A stretch of 64,000 nucleotides of DNA from Scatophagus argus (Eukaryota; Chordata; Actinopteri; Scatophagidae). Every line of letters begins with the position of its first letter. The stretch's first letter is position 1. The notes under the pieces were generated by a model that saw only the letters and a program-made list of their open reading frames with translations, searched no databases and was not told the DNA's origin. The stretch lies in NCBI RefSeq assembly GCF_020382885.2, contig NC_058495.1, positions 23,356,127-23,420,126 of the forward strand, given 5' to 3'. Made by a program: the position numbers and the translations under genes. Of the stretch, positions 18,501 to 34,227 are shown in pieces.

Positions 18501-20567
18501 CTAACAAAAGAACATTCAGGACGCTCCGACTTATCGGCCAGTATTCATTAAAAATAACTTGATCAGTGGTCTCTATAGAGGCCAATTAGATGAACACACT
18601 TGACAGTTTCTCTGTGTGTCGGTAAAATGCATTAGTGTACTGCATCAACCATCCAACCTGGATTTGGAAAAAGCTTTTGGGACAAACAGACAAACTAAAC
18701 TGAAGGCTGTCCACACTGTAGCCTGTTTTGGCTACTGTGTGTGAGGCCTATGAAAAATGTGGAGATTCTGAATTGTCTCAAAAGTACCGGTCCATCAATA
18801 CAGTGATAAATGGTTTGCTTGCAGGTCCTTAAACTAGTTAAACCAAGAGTACAAAGCAAATCCATACTGAAATCAGCAAGAGGAGAGCTGTTAGCTGTTC
18901 ACAGTAAGTGAGCAGAAGAGTCCTGCAGGGTGTGTGTGGCAATGGGAGCTAATAAGTAACACTAGAGCAAAACACAGCAGGAATGAGAGTTTCTGCTCAG
19001 AGGAAAATTAAGTGTTTAACAGCAAACTGCAGTTTAATGTGGGAGCACAACACCACACTACAGCATATGAACTGAAGAATAATAATGTCACACAGAGCCA
19101 ATGCGTACTTCAGGAAACAATATGCAACTGTGGAAACCTTGAAATTTATTCTAACGAGACGAATTTTGAAATATTTCACAAACTCTAGGCTAAACACTGC
19201 AGTAAGCTGATGACCATGGGCAACAGAGGGTGGCTGCAGCTGCAATAATGCTGCCAGACTTAATCCAGGCATTTGTGTTTGTAGGCCAGCAAGCATTCTG
19301 AGGGCAGGCCAGCTCAAGGACTAGTAATGAAAGCAGCAGAAAATCAGCTTGATGTGGCATAAATCTCTTAACTTGATATTAACTGCACGTTAAGCATTAG
19401 ATGTAGGCAGAAATATTATAAGCAAATAATAATCTGAGAAAAGTGCATTTCTACTGAGAACTTTAATACCAGTCAAAGAATCAAACATCGCAACATAGAC
19501 ACAGCTTCACGTCTGCGAGGTTGTGACTCGCATTACAACGAATTTAGCAATATCTCAGAGGTTGGTCTTAGCTTTCCTTATTGTTATTCTGAAACAAAGA
19601 GTCAACGATGCGCTCAAGCACAATACTGATTTAGAGAATCCTTGGACATCTGGCCTTTAGAAACTTAACATGGGCAGAGCTCAATAACAAGAGGTCTTGA
19701 GCATTTTCTTCAGACGCTGACCCAGAATCTGAGACGAGTTGTGCTAACAGTGTCTTTCTAATCCATCACTCTCATCACAACTTATGACATGCCTACCTGT
19801 ACGACCACGAGTAGTATGAGAGGCTACCGTCAGCCTAAACATGTAATAAACGCTAACTAACAGGTATAAGAAGAAAACAAAACATTTCGAGATCGCGCTT
19901 GAGAGGTGGCTACCCCTTAAAGCTACTGCTAGCTTGGATGTATTAGCCTTAGCTGCTGTATTTCAGCCACATCCCCGGCCTCAACTTGGCCTAATTTCCT
20001 GCCGGCTGTTTAAACTAACTACACATTTATTAATTTACTAGTCCCTCTTTTAACCCATCCCAGTATTGTGAATATTTATCCTCGCACCAAAACATCGCAC
20101 CGTACAACTACAATCCGAGACCCTGCTTACATTTTCAAATAGTAGCCAACTACAAACCTGACGTTTGTTATGCCTTTTTTTCTGTTCGTCAACCAGCTAA
20201 CCGCTAGCTAGTAACTAGTTTTTGCTATTCGCTAACTTAAGGGCGAAGACATGTCAAATTCTACACTACAATCACAAATACATCTGATGTAAAATATGGT
20301 TGCTACATGTCCCAGGAGATCTATTTACTGGCCGGTCTTACGTTACAGACTGCTTGTCTGTTTGCTTTGCTTACTGTTACTATTCTTCCCAATTGGCTTG
20401 CTAGCAAATCGGCTGAGCTAACCTTAGCGGATGCTGTTCCTAAATGATATCTTTAATTTGTTCATTACAACCCATATACCACACACCCACAACACAGATA
20501 ATGTTGATAACGTCCAAACTAAAACAACCAGTTATATCCCAATAAAACAAAAATATTTTTTCCGTAC
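15524..20567 (-). other. cdc42: cdc42 5'UTR intron (about 5 kb)
   Basis: A large first intron separating the non-coding first exon from the start-codon exon. It has a C-homopolymer at about 17281-17297. No other gene, RNA gene or named repeat was recognised. An alternative donor-like site TACAG|GTAGGC at about 19796-19801 could belong to another first exon. Confidence 0.45.
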
Positions 20568-20680
20568 CGTATCCTCTGTGTCTTAACGCCGGGCGTTGGC
20601 AGCTCCGCACTAGGGGCTTCCCAGTCAACAGAACAGGGACACGTTGCGTGCGTAGCGAACTACTACGTAACTACGTTAAT
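20568..20680 (-). promoter_or_regulatory. cdc42: Candidate cdc42 promoter and non-coding first exon
   Basis: A CpG-rich island in AT-rich surroundings (cgccgggcg, gcgtgcgtagcg, ctacgtaactacg). On the minus strand it reads into GGATACG|GTACGG, a usable though non-consensus donor at 20568/20567. It lies about 650 bases past the snrpe polyA signal and upstream of the cdc42 start exon, where a first exon is required. The start site is not determined. Confidence 0.4.
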
Positions 20681-21330
20681 CAATCTGCAACCAGGCCACT
20701 TAATCGCAAATGCCAAAAACCAAGTAAGCACCATAAATCGTTCAGCAGTAGTCTGCGGTGTCATCATCGAGGCTTTAGGAGATTTATGGTAGTCGAAATT
20801 TAAAGCTGTTTCACCTTCGGATAACGACCCTTAAATCCAGCTAAATAGTGATGTTTGAAAACAGTGCGTCTTCATAGTTGCGTTATAGGCACTTAGTGTA
20901 CGATTACACTATGTCCCAGTATTTATACGCATCCAATCAAAAACAGATTATATTAAGCTTGGCAAATGTATGTAACTCTCTGGACATGGACTTGAAATGA
21001 ATCACTGCTTTCATGCTTCATGCAGTGATTCTTCTCACAGTTGTACCTTGCAGTACCAAAACGTATCCAACTAATTTTGTTTCACAACACTAAATGTAAT
21101 AATTTATATGCAAAACACTAAGAAATACACTAATTTCAAGTAAATGTATTCTGTCCTGTTTACTGGACTCTGAGCTGTGAGATTGACCTACATAAGAAAA
21201 TAGCAAGTTAGTTATCTGCCACTAGATGGCACTGCAGCTCAATGACCCAATCACTCATGCAAAACAACTGAAGAGTTAGAAACATTTCATGTAAGAGAAA
21301 ATACAGGCAGTAGCTGTAAGAAAAAAAGAT
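20681..21330. other. Intergenic spacer between snrpe 3' end and cdc42 5' end
   Basis: Only about 0.65 kb separates the two same-strand genes. It is AT-rich with a few CpGs toward the cdc42 side. No gene or repeat was seen. Confidence 0.55.
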
Positions 21331-21336
21331 TTTATT
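21331..21336 (-). terminator. snrpe: snrpe polyadenylation signal
   Basis: Minus-strand AATAAA about 150 bases past the snrpe stop codon, a short 3'UTR as usual for Sm-protein genes. Confidence 0.75.
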
Positions 21337-21485
21337 CTCAAAATGGAAACATGTGGTAGAAAGAAAAAATTACAATATTCATGTTATATAAACATAAACA
21401 TATTTAACACCGTCTGCAAAAACTAAACAAGAAGGAAAAAGAATTCATTCTGGGCGAGGAAGGATTTATAGCCATCTCCACTGTC

Positions 21486-24410
<2,925 letters not shown>

Positions 24411-24575
24411 GGTTCCTGCAAAATACCTACAGAAGGTATAAGATGAAAAAAATTGCACCTTTCTCACAGAGTGCACTTTAACGAAACGCTCACGTTGTGA
24501 GGTGCTTCAATGGCGCGTTTCCTTCCGGGTGCGGTGCCAGTCATAATAGAGAGGCCACATCATGTGTAACCGCGC
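24411..24575 (-). promoter_or_regulatory. snrpe: snrpe promoter / 5'UTR region
   Basis: On the minus strand, upstream of the ATG, there is an ETS-type element ACCCGGAAGG at about 24520, a YY1-like GCGCCATTG next to it, and a CpG-bearing stretch with ggggcgcggtt further up. There is no TATA box. This is the usual layout of a housekeeping promoter. The exact start site is not visible. Confidence 0.5.
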
Positions 24576-26860
24576 CCCCTACAAGCAGGAGGCCACTACT
24601 GCACCAACTTGTTGCCCCACAAACAGAAAATATGTGTACACGGGCAAAAATTTAATTGGACAAGCCGACAGTAAGAATTAAATAAAACAACAGTAAATCA
24701 GAGTGCGTGTACCGCAACAGTCAACGACAGCCAACATTTGCTGTTATGATGAAGTGGCTGGAAATGCCATTTGTGCTATGCAGAAACTCTAAATCTACCA
24801 TCAAAGCAAAATCAGTCACTGTTTTACACAAACTATCACCAGTGTCTCCTTGCGTCATTTATGATGACTCCCTGACCCAGACTGTCTACACCCATAATCG
24901 CATTTAAAATAGCAGACACTAATTAAGTTACTTGCTTTGTTGGTAGAAGGACAATATGAACCCTTAAAATCATTCACAACCATGCAACATTTGTTTTAAA
25001 TGTACAATTTAAAACAAAACTGTTAACATGGGTAAAGCAGTACTCATACCCACTAGTTTTCATGTTAAGCACATCCTTACATTAGTATATTTGAGGACAG
25101 TTCAGTTGTTTTTAATTTAATATTATTACGACATGATTGTGTATTTAGTTTATTATTCCACCTGTAGTATGTATGTAACTGCCAGAAATGAAATAATAAA
25201 GGCATTTATAGATGTGTGGCTTCCATGGCCCTTGATGTTCCAGCACCCTTCTGCCTGACGTGCTCTGTGTGTGATCTGACCATGTGGTTAACACTGGTTT
25301 CTCTATTCCAACACAGTACATACGAAGATGAACTTACATGAATACATGCTCATGTAGCTGGATGGGAGCAAATTCTTGCACCTTGAGAATGTAGTGGAAA
25401 GCTTGAAACCAGAAGAGTATTGGCTGGTACAGCAGAACATTAATGCCTATACAGTGACATGTTGGTGTAATGTTCAAGTGTCTACATACTTTGGTATTTT
25501 CATTACCTTGTAATGAGCAGGAGCTCTGTCCTTGAAGTGGAGTACCTATTTTGAAGTCCTGGTGTATGGAAGAAAAGAGATGCTTTTCAGTACGTTATGA
25601 CTTCTGACCATTAGCCTACTGAATACTTGAAAAATGAATGACATTATAATACTGTTGAATTAAAACATTTTACCCTAAGAAAACATCTCGAGCGAAAGTG
25701 ATTTCAATTCTTGTCTTTAATTTGCAGAAGTTAATTAAAAACAGCAAATTCAAAAATGTGATTTTTTTCAGGTTCACATTTAAAATTGAAAATTAAAGTG
25801 TGCAGGGTTTCTAGTCACTTCTCTTGATCTTTTCTTCTTGGATCATATGTCTAATGAAATGTAAACTGAAAGTTTAGAGAGTTATAATCGATTCCACTCT
25901 GGCGTGACTGCTTAATGTCGGTCAGGATGACTCAATCTTTTATCTGAAATTTTAGTTTCTGAATTTCACAAATACAATTTGAGAAACATAACAATTAACT
26001 TGACTACAATTTTTACATCCAGAATTTATAAAAATAATTTTTTAAGTATTGGAAACTGAAACTGGAATTTGTGAACTCAAAGCACAACATTAAATTGCTG
26101 CAAATGAGGGGAATTCAAACTACATAAGTTCAGATAAATGATTTAAGTATGAATAATGTTATAAGTTTAGGGTAAAAATATAAATTTGATCATTAGGCAC
26201 TCTGTATTGTTTAAATTTAACAATTAAGTGTTCTTTTGTGTTCTTTCATTACATGTGCTGAATAAATTTTATTATTTAATTTGCAAGTAAGAATGAAATC
26301 AAGGATTTTTATGTTTAACTTTACTGAAGGCCAAAATTTCACTATTAGGTGTTGATACAAACAGGTCCAAATCGATTCCCACACATTCGCCTCAAGAGGG
26401 TGCTGTGCCACATCAAACGTGACAGCAGACCCTGCACCAGCAGGCTGACTGAATTTCTGAAATGTTTGGGGAAGTGAGTTGGGGCAGTTTATCTGGACCG
26501 TGGGGAGATAAATCAACCTTCACTCTTGTTCTGGCCTTTATCTCTTACATATTGGCTCATTCACTTCCAGAGAAATAATCTCTTCCATAATCTGCAATCC
26601 CAGCAATAGACCACTGTCAAAGCGCACCGCCTGCTTTTCAACCAAGAAGAAAATCTTCAAGTCTGTTGCCATCAAGGCAGCCTGCAACTAACCATAATTG
26701 GCCAAGGTATTCCCTCTGATATTTATAGCTGGTATTATATAAAGCAGGATTGGAAATTTCTCTGTTGTGCACAATATACCTGTAACATGATGAGCTGAGT
26801 CAGGAAGGCCAGCCTTGACTGTGCAGTTAACAATAGTATTAATAACATACAACACAGGCT
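24576..26860. other. Intergenic, AT-rich, nothing recognised
   Basis: No exon-like segment, repeat family or RNA gene could be supported. Confidence 0.55.
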
Positions 26861-26864
26861 TGCC

Positions 26865-27300
26865 CCCCCCAACTCAGAGGAGAAAGCGCGACGGAAATTT
26901 AGCAGCCGAGGACAGACAAGAGTCCGCAAGTGGGGGGAAAGAAAAGACGCAAGGAGCCTCGGTGGCGCAGGCCGAGGTGTCACCTTTCAAGGCAGGGACC
27001 CCTCGGCCGCATCTTAAAAGGCAGGGCTGCTGTAGCTTGTGGTGGCGTGCGTCGCTCATCGGGCATCGTTGTCAAGTGCCACATGCTTGTCTTTGTGCTA
27101 TGAGAGCAGGAATGGACCGCTGACTCTCAATGCCACACGCCTGCCCACATTCTCAAGGAAGAAGACCGAGAGAAGGGAGACGCCGCAGACCCTGGCACTC
27201 CAGCTGGCCGCCACACAGGCCCTGGAGTCAAAACAACAATGAGGAGGCTGGTGTTCATAGGCACACATGAGAGCGTGGTGCCTCAAACTGCTGTCATCGC
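26865..27300. promoter_or_regulatory. GC/CpG-richer island in the gene desert, possible regulatory element
   Basis: Base composition changes sharply to GC-rich with many CpGs (agcgcgacgg, ggtggcgcaggccgag, cctcggccgc, ggcgtgcgtcgctcatcggg) between AT-rich flanks. It has no conserved open frame or clear promoter. A SOX-like AACAATG occurs near 27234. It may be a conserved element or a distal promoter; function is inferred only from composition. Confidence 0.3.
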
Positions 27301-30300
27301 CTCATTCAAAATCAAGGTCATATGTACATCCTTTGATGTCTGTCTTGTTCATAATGATAAAATCTGGCAGGGGAAAACATAAATATTGTGGAAATATAGA
27401 TCAGTAGTATAAGATAAAAATCATAGTCAAATCATCAAGTCATAGCACGGTCTTACATGATACTGTAGGTCGCTGATGAACACCACAGACAAGACTTTAA
27501 GACTCCACTGGAATATGCTATAAATAGGGAAGTTACACACACACCCAAACAGGATGCCCTGCCACTCCATGTCGTGTGTGTTTTCTATCTTTTCTCATTT
27601 CCACGCCTGCCTTTCCTACCTTCTCTTTCCTAATCTGACCCGGCCAAAGGAATTGCCCTGGTTAGATCAACCTCCTCTCTACATCACTTCCTGTTCCTGT
27701 TGGTGGTGATTGTTCTGAGGGGAAGGGAAGGCAGACGGGATGGGGAAAGAGGCGGAGGAGGGGCTGCTGGTGGTGGCGGTGGTGGTTCTTTGTTTCACTA
27801 TCAGCATCACCTGCCTAACCCCCACCTGACAGGCTTGACCCCCGCGGTCAGGCTGGTAGAGCCAGCCAGACAACCCGCTGGCTGTCTGTTTCCTGTCTTG
27901 CTGACTGACAGGATATTCATAGCGTGCATGGAACACAGTTCGAGTTAGACTGCTTGTCTGAGCACATACAGACCTTGTTGTAAGACAATTTATGTCACAC
28001 TTTAATCATATATTTATTATAAAGCTTGTTATTAGGTACTACAATAACACTCTATTTATGCTTTCTTATCTATACTATCTTAATTATACTTACTACAATG
28101 TGCACTTTTGTGTACTTTTTTGCCTTAAGGCAGGATGAAAGTAGTCATGTACTCAAGTTTAAACTGTCACACTGTGTTGTCTGAGGGTCACTGACATCCA
28201 TGCATTGACAGCAGACTGTGGCACCCTCAACCTTTTAGTGGCTCGGATTAGGTTGTCTTATTGTTAAATTTGAACTTTTATTGTTGGCAAACATAAGGTG
28301 GATATTGTTGCACATCGAACATTGTGGAGTCAGTTTGCTGACTTTGTGACTCTTCTTCCGTGTGCAACAGTAATATTACGTTTTAGTTCAAACTTTTGAA
28401 TGAACTGTTTATCGATTTATCATGAAAACACCAAAACGAAGAACACATTCTACTTCATCAGCGTACAAGTTTGCTTTTTTCCATCAGTTTTATGCAATGT
28501 ATTAATTCTATTACAGCATATTTTAAGTACAAAGATGGCGTTCCTGAAAACTTCCATAATTGAATAAAAGCAGAAAGTAAAAGAGAAAGTAAGAGCTTCA
28601 CTTTAGGTACATAAAAAAACACTCAATAGTTTACTGCGCAGTGAGCAGTAAATTCATTACTAGAGATGCTTTTTACATCATGAGCAACTGCTGTAGGGTC
28701 TCATGACTGATTTATTCACGCGCTCCGCTGGTATTGCTTTGCACTGATTTTTCACAATACCATTTAGTGAGTCAATTTCACACTCAGAATTTGAAAAAAA
28801 AAAAACAAGGTAGTGAATGCAATAAATGTGTATGTGTTATTTTTTATCATAATGCTGATCACAGTATTTTCTGCCTGATATCTCATGGCACAATACTTCC
28901 GGTTTGTTATGTGGGTAATTCAGGGTTATGGAAGTTGGTATCTGCCAGTTGTGACACAAAAATGATCAGGATTCATAAAGGGCAAAACTCTGGAACCCTT
29001 ATTTTCACATAAACACACCAGCAAACCCCAAAAACTGAATGACACTCACCAACTCATCAAGATATGCTTCCGTCCTTTTTCTTCAGCTCTTCAGAAAAGG
29101 AATCTTTTCATTACTTTCGCTCAGATCAAAACATGCCAAGTACTTGACTACTCCTTCTGCCTGTACAACAGATTCGCTGTGTGCTACAAGTTTCAAATGA
29201 TGCAACACTGTGCAACACAACCGAAGTGTCAAAAAATCTCTATTTACTGCTCCCTATAGGGTAAATTATTGAATTTTTATGATGAAGGGAATAGGGAATT
29301 ATGGGAAAGCCTCGCTCCAAGCCATGTCACCTGATGATGTTTGTATTTGTGCCAGTTTGGAAATGTAGTGTAGGTTACACTCGTACTTAAAAGGTCTTGA
29401 ATACAACAATTATCAATAAGCTGTTTGAAAACGCAGTAGCATCACTCAGACTTTACGTAACCAGATCACTTGTGCCGCATTGTGTTTCGAAGTGTGTTCT
29501 CATGAATAAACCGTCAAAGCCGATGACTTCAGTAGAAGTGTTTTTGTGCGTATTTAGATGGCAGGTTGTTTCAACCTGGATGTGAACCCTCCACCTACTC
29601 AAGCACCTATTCATTCTGAAAGTGACACAGTCTCTCCAGCTGATGGTATCACCCAGAGAGGTGATAGCAGTCAGCATGGCCTTCACAAAACACGCATGAT
29701 GACATGTTTATTCGCTTTATTCATAGTACACAATCAGCTTGCTCCATGCAGATTGGGGTGGCTTGTTATCGCTTTACCCCGTGATATAGGAAGCAAACAA
29801 AACATGTTTTTATTTTCTGTGCCCAAACAAATACGTTTACTTACGTGTTATTTTTATCTCTTAATGCTGATATAATATTTACCTCGTTTTTTGCATCAAT
29901 AGATGTTACAAAACCAGGACATGGTTTGTGGCATCTCACCTCACAGCATACTCCCTTGTTTGTGTGTACTATATAAAATCTGTTTACCCTTAAAACACTT
30001 TGAAACATTCAAACAACAATTTTGTGGCTTTCCACGTTTTAATTTTATATGATTTGTGCAACTTGTTCGATCTCTTGAGGTCATGAAACTTTTCTGAAAA
30101 AATCTGGAGAAATGCACAGTTAATTCATGCAAAGTCGACACTTTCTCGATGTAAGGTGGCTGTACTTGTCAGGAACAAACGTGAACAGAGAGGTGAGACC
30201 CTTTGTGGCCTGAGGTGGAAGAAAGATCAACAGCTGCTGAGAACGCACCAAAATTCTCTATGTAAATGAAAGAAATACAACCTCCTACTCATTCAAATTC

Positions 30301-30892
30301 ATCTAACTGGCGTTTTCTCCTCTGTATCTGCAGTACTTCACTGTAATGTTAAGAGTAGTTTTGGAAATGCAAATTATGCTTACTGTGGTTGGGTAAGGGG
30401 GAATCCACACAACTTTACATTCCCGAGTGGTTGGATTACCAAACCTGTTTGCTTTGGGTGGTGATTGTGTGTGTTTATATTTTTAACGTTCATCCACATG
30501 TGTGGCCTCTGACTTTTGTTGCTCGAATGGGCAATGCCCGAATAAGTGACAATCAATAAATGACATCTCGCAGGGTTTACCAGATTAGTCACATAAGCAG
30601 TACCAGACCTCCGCACAACAGAGGGAGGAAAAAAACAGTTTCTAACTTGTTCACACTTTCTCCATTAAACAATTCATTCAATAGCCACTGAGTCGGACCT
30701 GTTCGTGCGGTTCTTATCTTGTTTTAACAGCACAGTCGAGATGCACAATACATTTATTTTCCCTCCAATTAACACGATGAATAATACGTAGGGCTGATAA
30801 GGGCTTTTTGTTTCAAACAGTGTTTGTGAAACCGAGGAAATGTGGAGGCATTTTTCATTGTGAGGTTGTTTGGCTGTAACACTGGGGATCTG
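27301..30892. other. Intergenic; no supported gene
   Basis: A G/C-skewed stretch at 27715-27850 (ggtggtggcggtggtgg) precedes CACCTG E-box words. The rest is AT-rich. A run open for 105 codons at 29558-29875 begins right after an acceptor-like gcgtatttag but has no recognisable content. Confidence 0.45.
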
Positions 30893-31027
30893 ATGAACAT
30901 GCTGGCCAAAGCTGCTCCAAAAGTGGCAGGGGTCAGTGAGCAGAGGCACCGAGTGGAGGACGAGGAGGAAAGCTTTTGTAGTATCTCCGATTCAGAACAT
31001 TTCCTTGAGTATTTGCAGCGTATGAAA
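30893..31027 (+). CDS. Candidate first coding exon of an unrecognised gene (45 codons)
   Basis: From ATG 30893 the frame reads MNMLAKAAPKVAGVSEQRHR, then an acidic VEDEEESFCSISDSEHFLEY and LQRMK, and meets a good donor AAA|GTAAGA at 31027/31028 in phase 0. An in-frame TGA at 30827-30829 precedes the ATG, so it would be a start exon. Composition (charged, SDSE-type acidic stretch, balanced codons) is unlike the surrounding AT-rich noise. No downstream exon was found within the window, I do not recognise the protein, and a LINE remnant follows 200 bases later. It may be a real gene start, a remnant exon or chance. Confidence 0.3.
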
Positions 31028-31114
31028 GTAAGATCCCTTCAGTCTTTGTTTATCTGACAAACTTTCTAATGATGTCTTATTGGAGTTCTTTACTGCTGCT
31101 CTCTATGGTGAGAT

Positions 31115-31215
31115 AAAATCAGATATAGTAGTTGGTGTAACTGAAGTCCACAAACAGAAAAAGTAATCAGTGGCAATTTTGATAATCGATTAATTGCCTC
31201 AGTGATTTAATAAAA
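31115..31215 (+). repeat. Fragment of a fish 'gataatcgattaat' repeat
   Basis: The words ggcaattttgataatcgattaatt match the terminal part of a fish non-autonomous element with GATTAATCGATTAT-type inverted ends. Longer copies occur at 49850-50135 and 53950-54170. Confidence 0.4.
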
Positions 31216-31239
31216 CTACACCACCCATTGTTGGAGCTT

Positions 31240-32125
31240 TTGGCACTCTGGCTTGTGGACTTCCTCACAAACAAACCCCAAACAGTTTGGATTGGCAATC
31301 CTCCTACACTCTAGTGGTCAACATCGGAGCCCCCCCAGGGTTAAATGCTCAGCTCCCTCCTGTTTACTCTGTACACTGACAGGGAGGGAACTCTTTTGTG
31401 AAGCCTGCAGATGCCATCACTGGCCTGATTTCAAGCAAAGATGAGAGTTCATATCAGAACAACTTACTGATCAACACTCAAACCAAGGAACTGATTGCTG
31501 ATTTTTGAAAAAAACAAAAACAGAAAAGAAGCACAGACACACACTGAGCAGTGGAGGTTTATATTAGTGGGTTTAGGTTCCTGGATCACAGAACCTGTTG
31601 AGTTCAACACACATCTCCACGCTCCAAGTTCTTGTTAACTTTTAACAGGAAGTTTTAAAAAAAAAAAAAAAAAAAATTTGAACGAAAACTTTGAGGAGGA
31701 GTAAGAGATATAATCCTGACTGGGAACATACTGGCACGCTTCACATAACCCCAGACAGGAAGGCTCTGCAACGAGTGATAAAAACCACCAAGAACATCAC
31801 TGGAACTCACCTTCCAGGCATCGGAGAAACTGGTGAGGTGAGCTGAGGTTTTTGCTCAAAGCCTGAAGAACAACAGCCACCGCAGTCGCAGCCTGTTCAC
31901 CCTGCTGCCATCTGGCAAGCAACGCAGATTATAAAACTGGCTGCAAGACTCCTGAGCTCATCCTCCACACCACAAACAGCAGATTTATTTTTTATGACTT
32001 ATTATTTATTCATTTACTTATAGAGTTTTTGTTTTGCGAGGACCCTGAAGTGAACAACTCACATTTTGCTGTACAGACCTGTGTTTTGGTATGCTTTCTG
32101 TTTTAGAGGATGCTGATTGTGCTTT
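31240..32125 (+). pseudogene. Heavily decayed LINE (CR1/L2-like) ORF2 3' part and 3'UTR
   Basis: In pieces the plus strand reads GAPPG (RT), ADAITGLISSKDESSYQNNL, NTQTKELIADF, then after frameshifts RKALQRVIKTTKNITGTHLP, GIGET and RSLFTLLPSGKQ. This is the order of the RT to C-terminal region of fish CR1/L2-type LINEs. The catalytic FADD box is changed to PADA, and stops occur after VYSVH and IADF. The segment around 31980-32100 looks like the 3'UTR. An A tract at about 31657-31675 lies inside, so the copy is also interrupted. Not functional. Confidence 0.75.
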
Positions 32126-34225
32126 GGCACTCTGACAAAGCTGTTAATTAGCAGTGCACATAGAAGAGCATTTGATAGCTAAAGACCCAGATGTTTCTCA
32201 GGGTTTGGTGGAATTGAGTGACTTTTGGACTTCATCAAGACAAAGAATGGAAAAGCTGCTCTTGAGCTTGTTGGATGTGTTTGCAAGTGCATCAGCTGTA
32301 GCAGCGCAGGTGTTTATGTTCGGGTTGTGTTTTCAGCTTGTTCCCTTGCCCCCTGGTGGCCAAATAATGTGCCCGGTTTAGACTAGGCTGCAGTGTTTGG
32401 TTTGTCATTTCTGGGCTACTGTAGCAACATTCACTTTACCATAACAAAAACAGAGCTTGGAGTGTCAAACATGTCAATACACTTTTCAAACACAAGAAAA
32501 AAAATCCCTTTTTTAACAGACAGATTGTATGACCTTTATCTTCGTCTTGCTTGAATCCCTCCTTTCATACAGCAGAGTCTCTTCTGAAACTGAGGAGGAG
32601 AAAGAGACGGCACCAACGTGGTACAAATCCTCAGTGAAATGGAAAGAAAGTTCACGTCTCAAAATGCTCCTTGCTTTAGTTCTTAATGTTTCTGTGTTTG
32701 ACAGGATTGGGAAATTCGGGTGGAAATTTTGTCCTACTGCATCATCCTGTTGCATTTTCATGCTGTCCTCGAAGCAGTTTGCATTACGACAGAATGGTCT
32801 TTGTTGAAAGGCAAATGTGCTCTAAAACAGAATTCTTAGAGAGAAGTTCTGTTTGAGATATTGCTAAAGAAGTATTGTTTGAATAAAGAGGTCCCAGCTG
32901 TTAGCCGGGTTACATCCCTGTGTCGTAGTCAAATCACCATGGCCGGAGTCAAAGCATGCCACCAGTATTTTTATTATGTAAAGGCTGATACTACGTCATT
33001 ATTCACTGCGAGACACCATTTGTCTTTTGTCACATCAAGAGCTCCGTTATTTCTCCTCTTATTTATTTATTTTATTTTATTTTACTTATTTGTTTTTTAC
33101 TTTTTTCTATTTCTCTGTGCTTACATCTGTGGCCTTGTGGTGCTGCAGTCACGCTAATTCCCCATAAATTAATAATTTTACTTCAGTTTCAGCAGTTACC
33201 ACATTGTTCCTTATTACCACGTAATAATAATTTTATTGAACCCTCTGTTTAAATAGTTACTTAGTAATTAAAAAAATAAGAATTTATTTCCAAGTTCAAA
33301 ATTGTGACCCTTTATTTCCTGACCTTTTGTCTTCTCCCCAAACATAAAACTTTAGGTACCCAATAGCTATTTTACTCATATGCTGTAGTTATTAAATAAT
33401 TATGCAGTAATTGCAGTAATTAAGGACTACCAAACTAAGTATAGTTACATAGTACACTAATATATATATATATATTTACAACTCTGTATATCATGTTTCA
33501 TACATCTATGTTTCATTATTAAATGCCCAACTAGCAAAAGTCTTATTTGAAAAGATTCATGCAAGACAAAAAGACAAAACTATTCAAACAGCAGGACAGA
33601 TTCCTGCATTTAATCATTCAAAAACACAGCGTGAGCCAAAGAGAAATCGGGCGCCATGTTAAGTGTTGCAGCGTCTGCAATTAATCTTCCTCACAGGTTT
33701 ATTGATATTGTCTGTAAAAATTCAGTAAGGATCTGGCAACTTTCAGTCACTCTACAAACTGAGTCCACTGTGCATTTTTGAAGTGTGCTGGTTCATTTGC
33801 CGACAGCAAAGAAGCTCAACGGAGGGGATAATTATCATTGTTCTGAGCAATTCTTTCAATCACTGTGACATTTGTGGCCTGACTTGTTAGTGTGCAACAG
33901 CAGGTAAATAAGTTTCAAGACAGGCACAGGAACAACCTGTCTTCTCTGCTGCTGTCTGTCTCACTCTGAGTGAAAATTTGCCACAGGAGATGTGTGTGCT
34001 TCCAAACACATTGGCTATATTAAGAGCAATACATGATAGTTGGGAAGGGTCTGTTCATTCACCCCAAACAGCAGAGAAGTAGCCCAGCTTGCAGCTCACA
34101 CACCTTCACTTAGAACTGCTAGAGAAAAACTGAATCAATTACCGTCTTTAGAAAGCACTCCAATATAACTTAAAATAATTCTCAACAACAGTCTCTAGCC
34201 ATGCTAAAAGCTCTGCTATCCTGTA
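32126..34225. other. Intergenic, AT-rich, nothing supported
   Basis: Tracts such as tttatttattttattttatt near 33060 and tatatata near 33460 occur. No gene was recognised. Confidence 0.5.
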
Positions 34226-34227
34226 CA

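Noticed and set aside
19796..19801. Donor-like TACAG|GTAGGC on the minus strand as the cdc42 first-exon end
   Set aside because: Surroundings lack CpG enrichment and promoter features; the 20.57-20.68 kb segment fits better, though it has a poorer donor.
29558..29875. 105-codon plus-strand open frame after an acceptor-like gcgtatttag
   Set aside because: The peptide has no recognisable features and the acceptor lacks a good pyrimidine tract; there is no partner exon.
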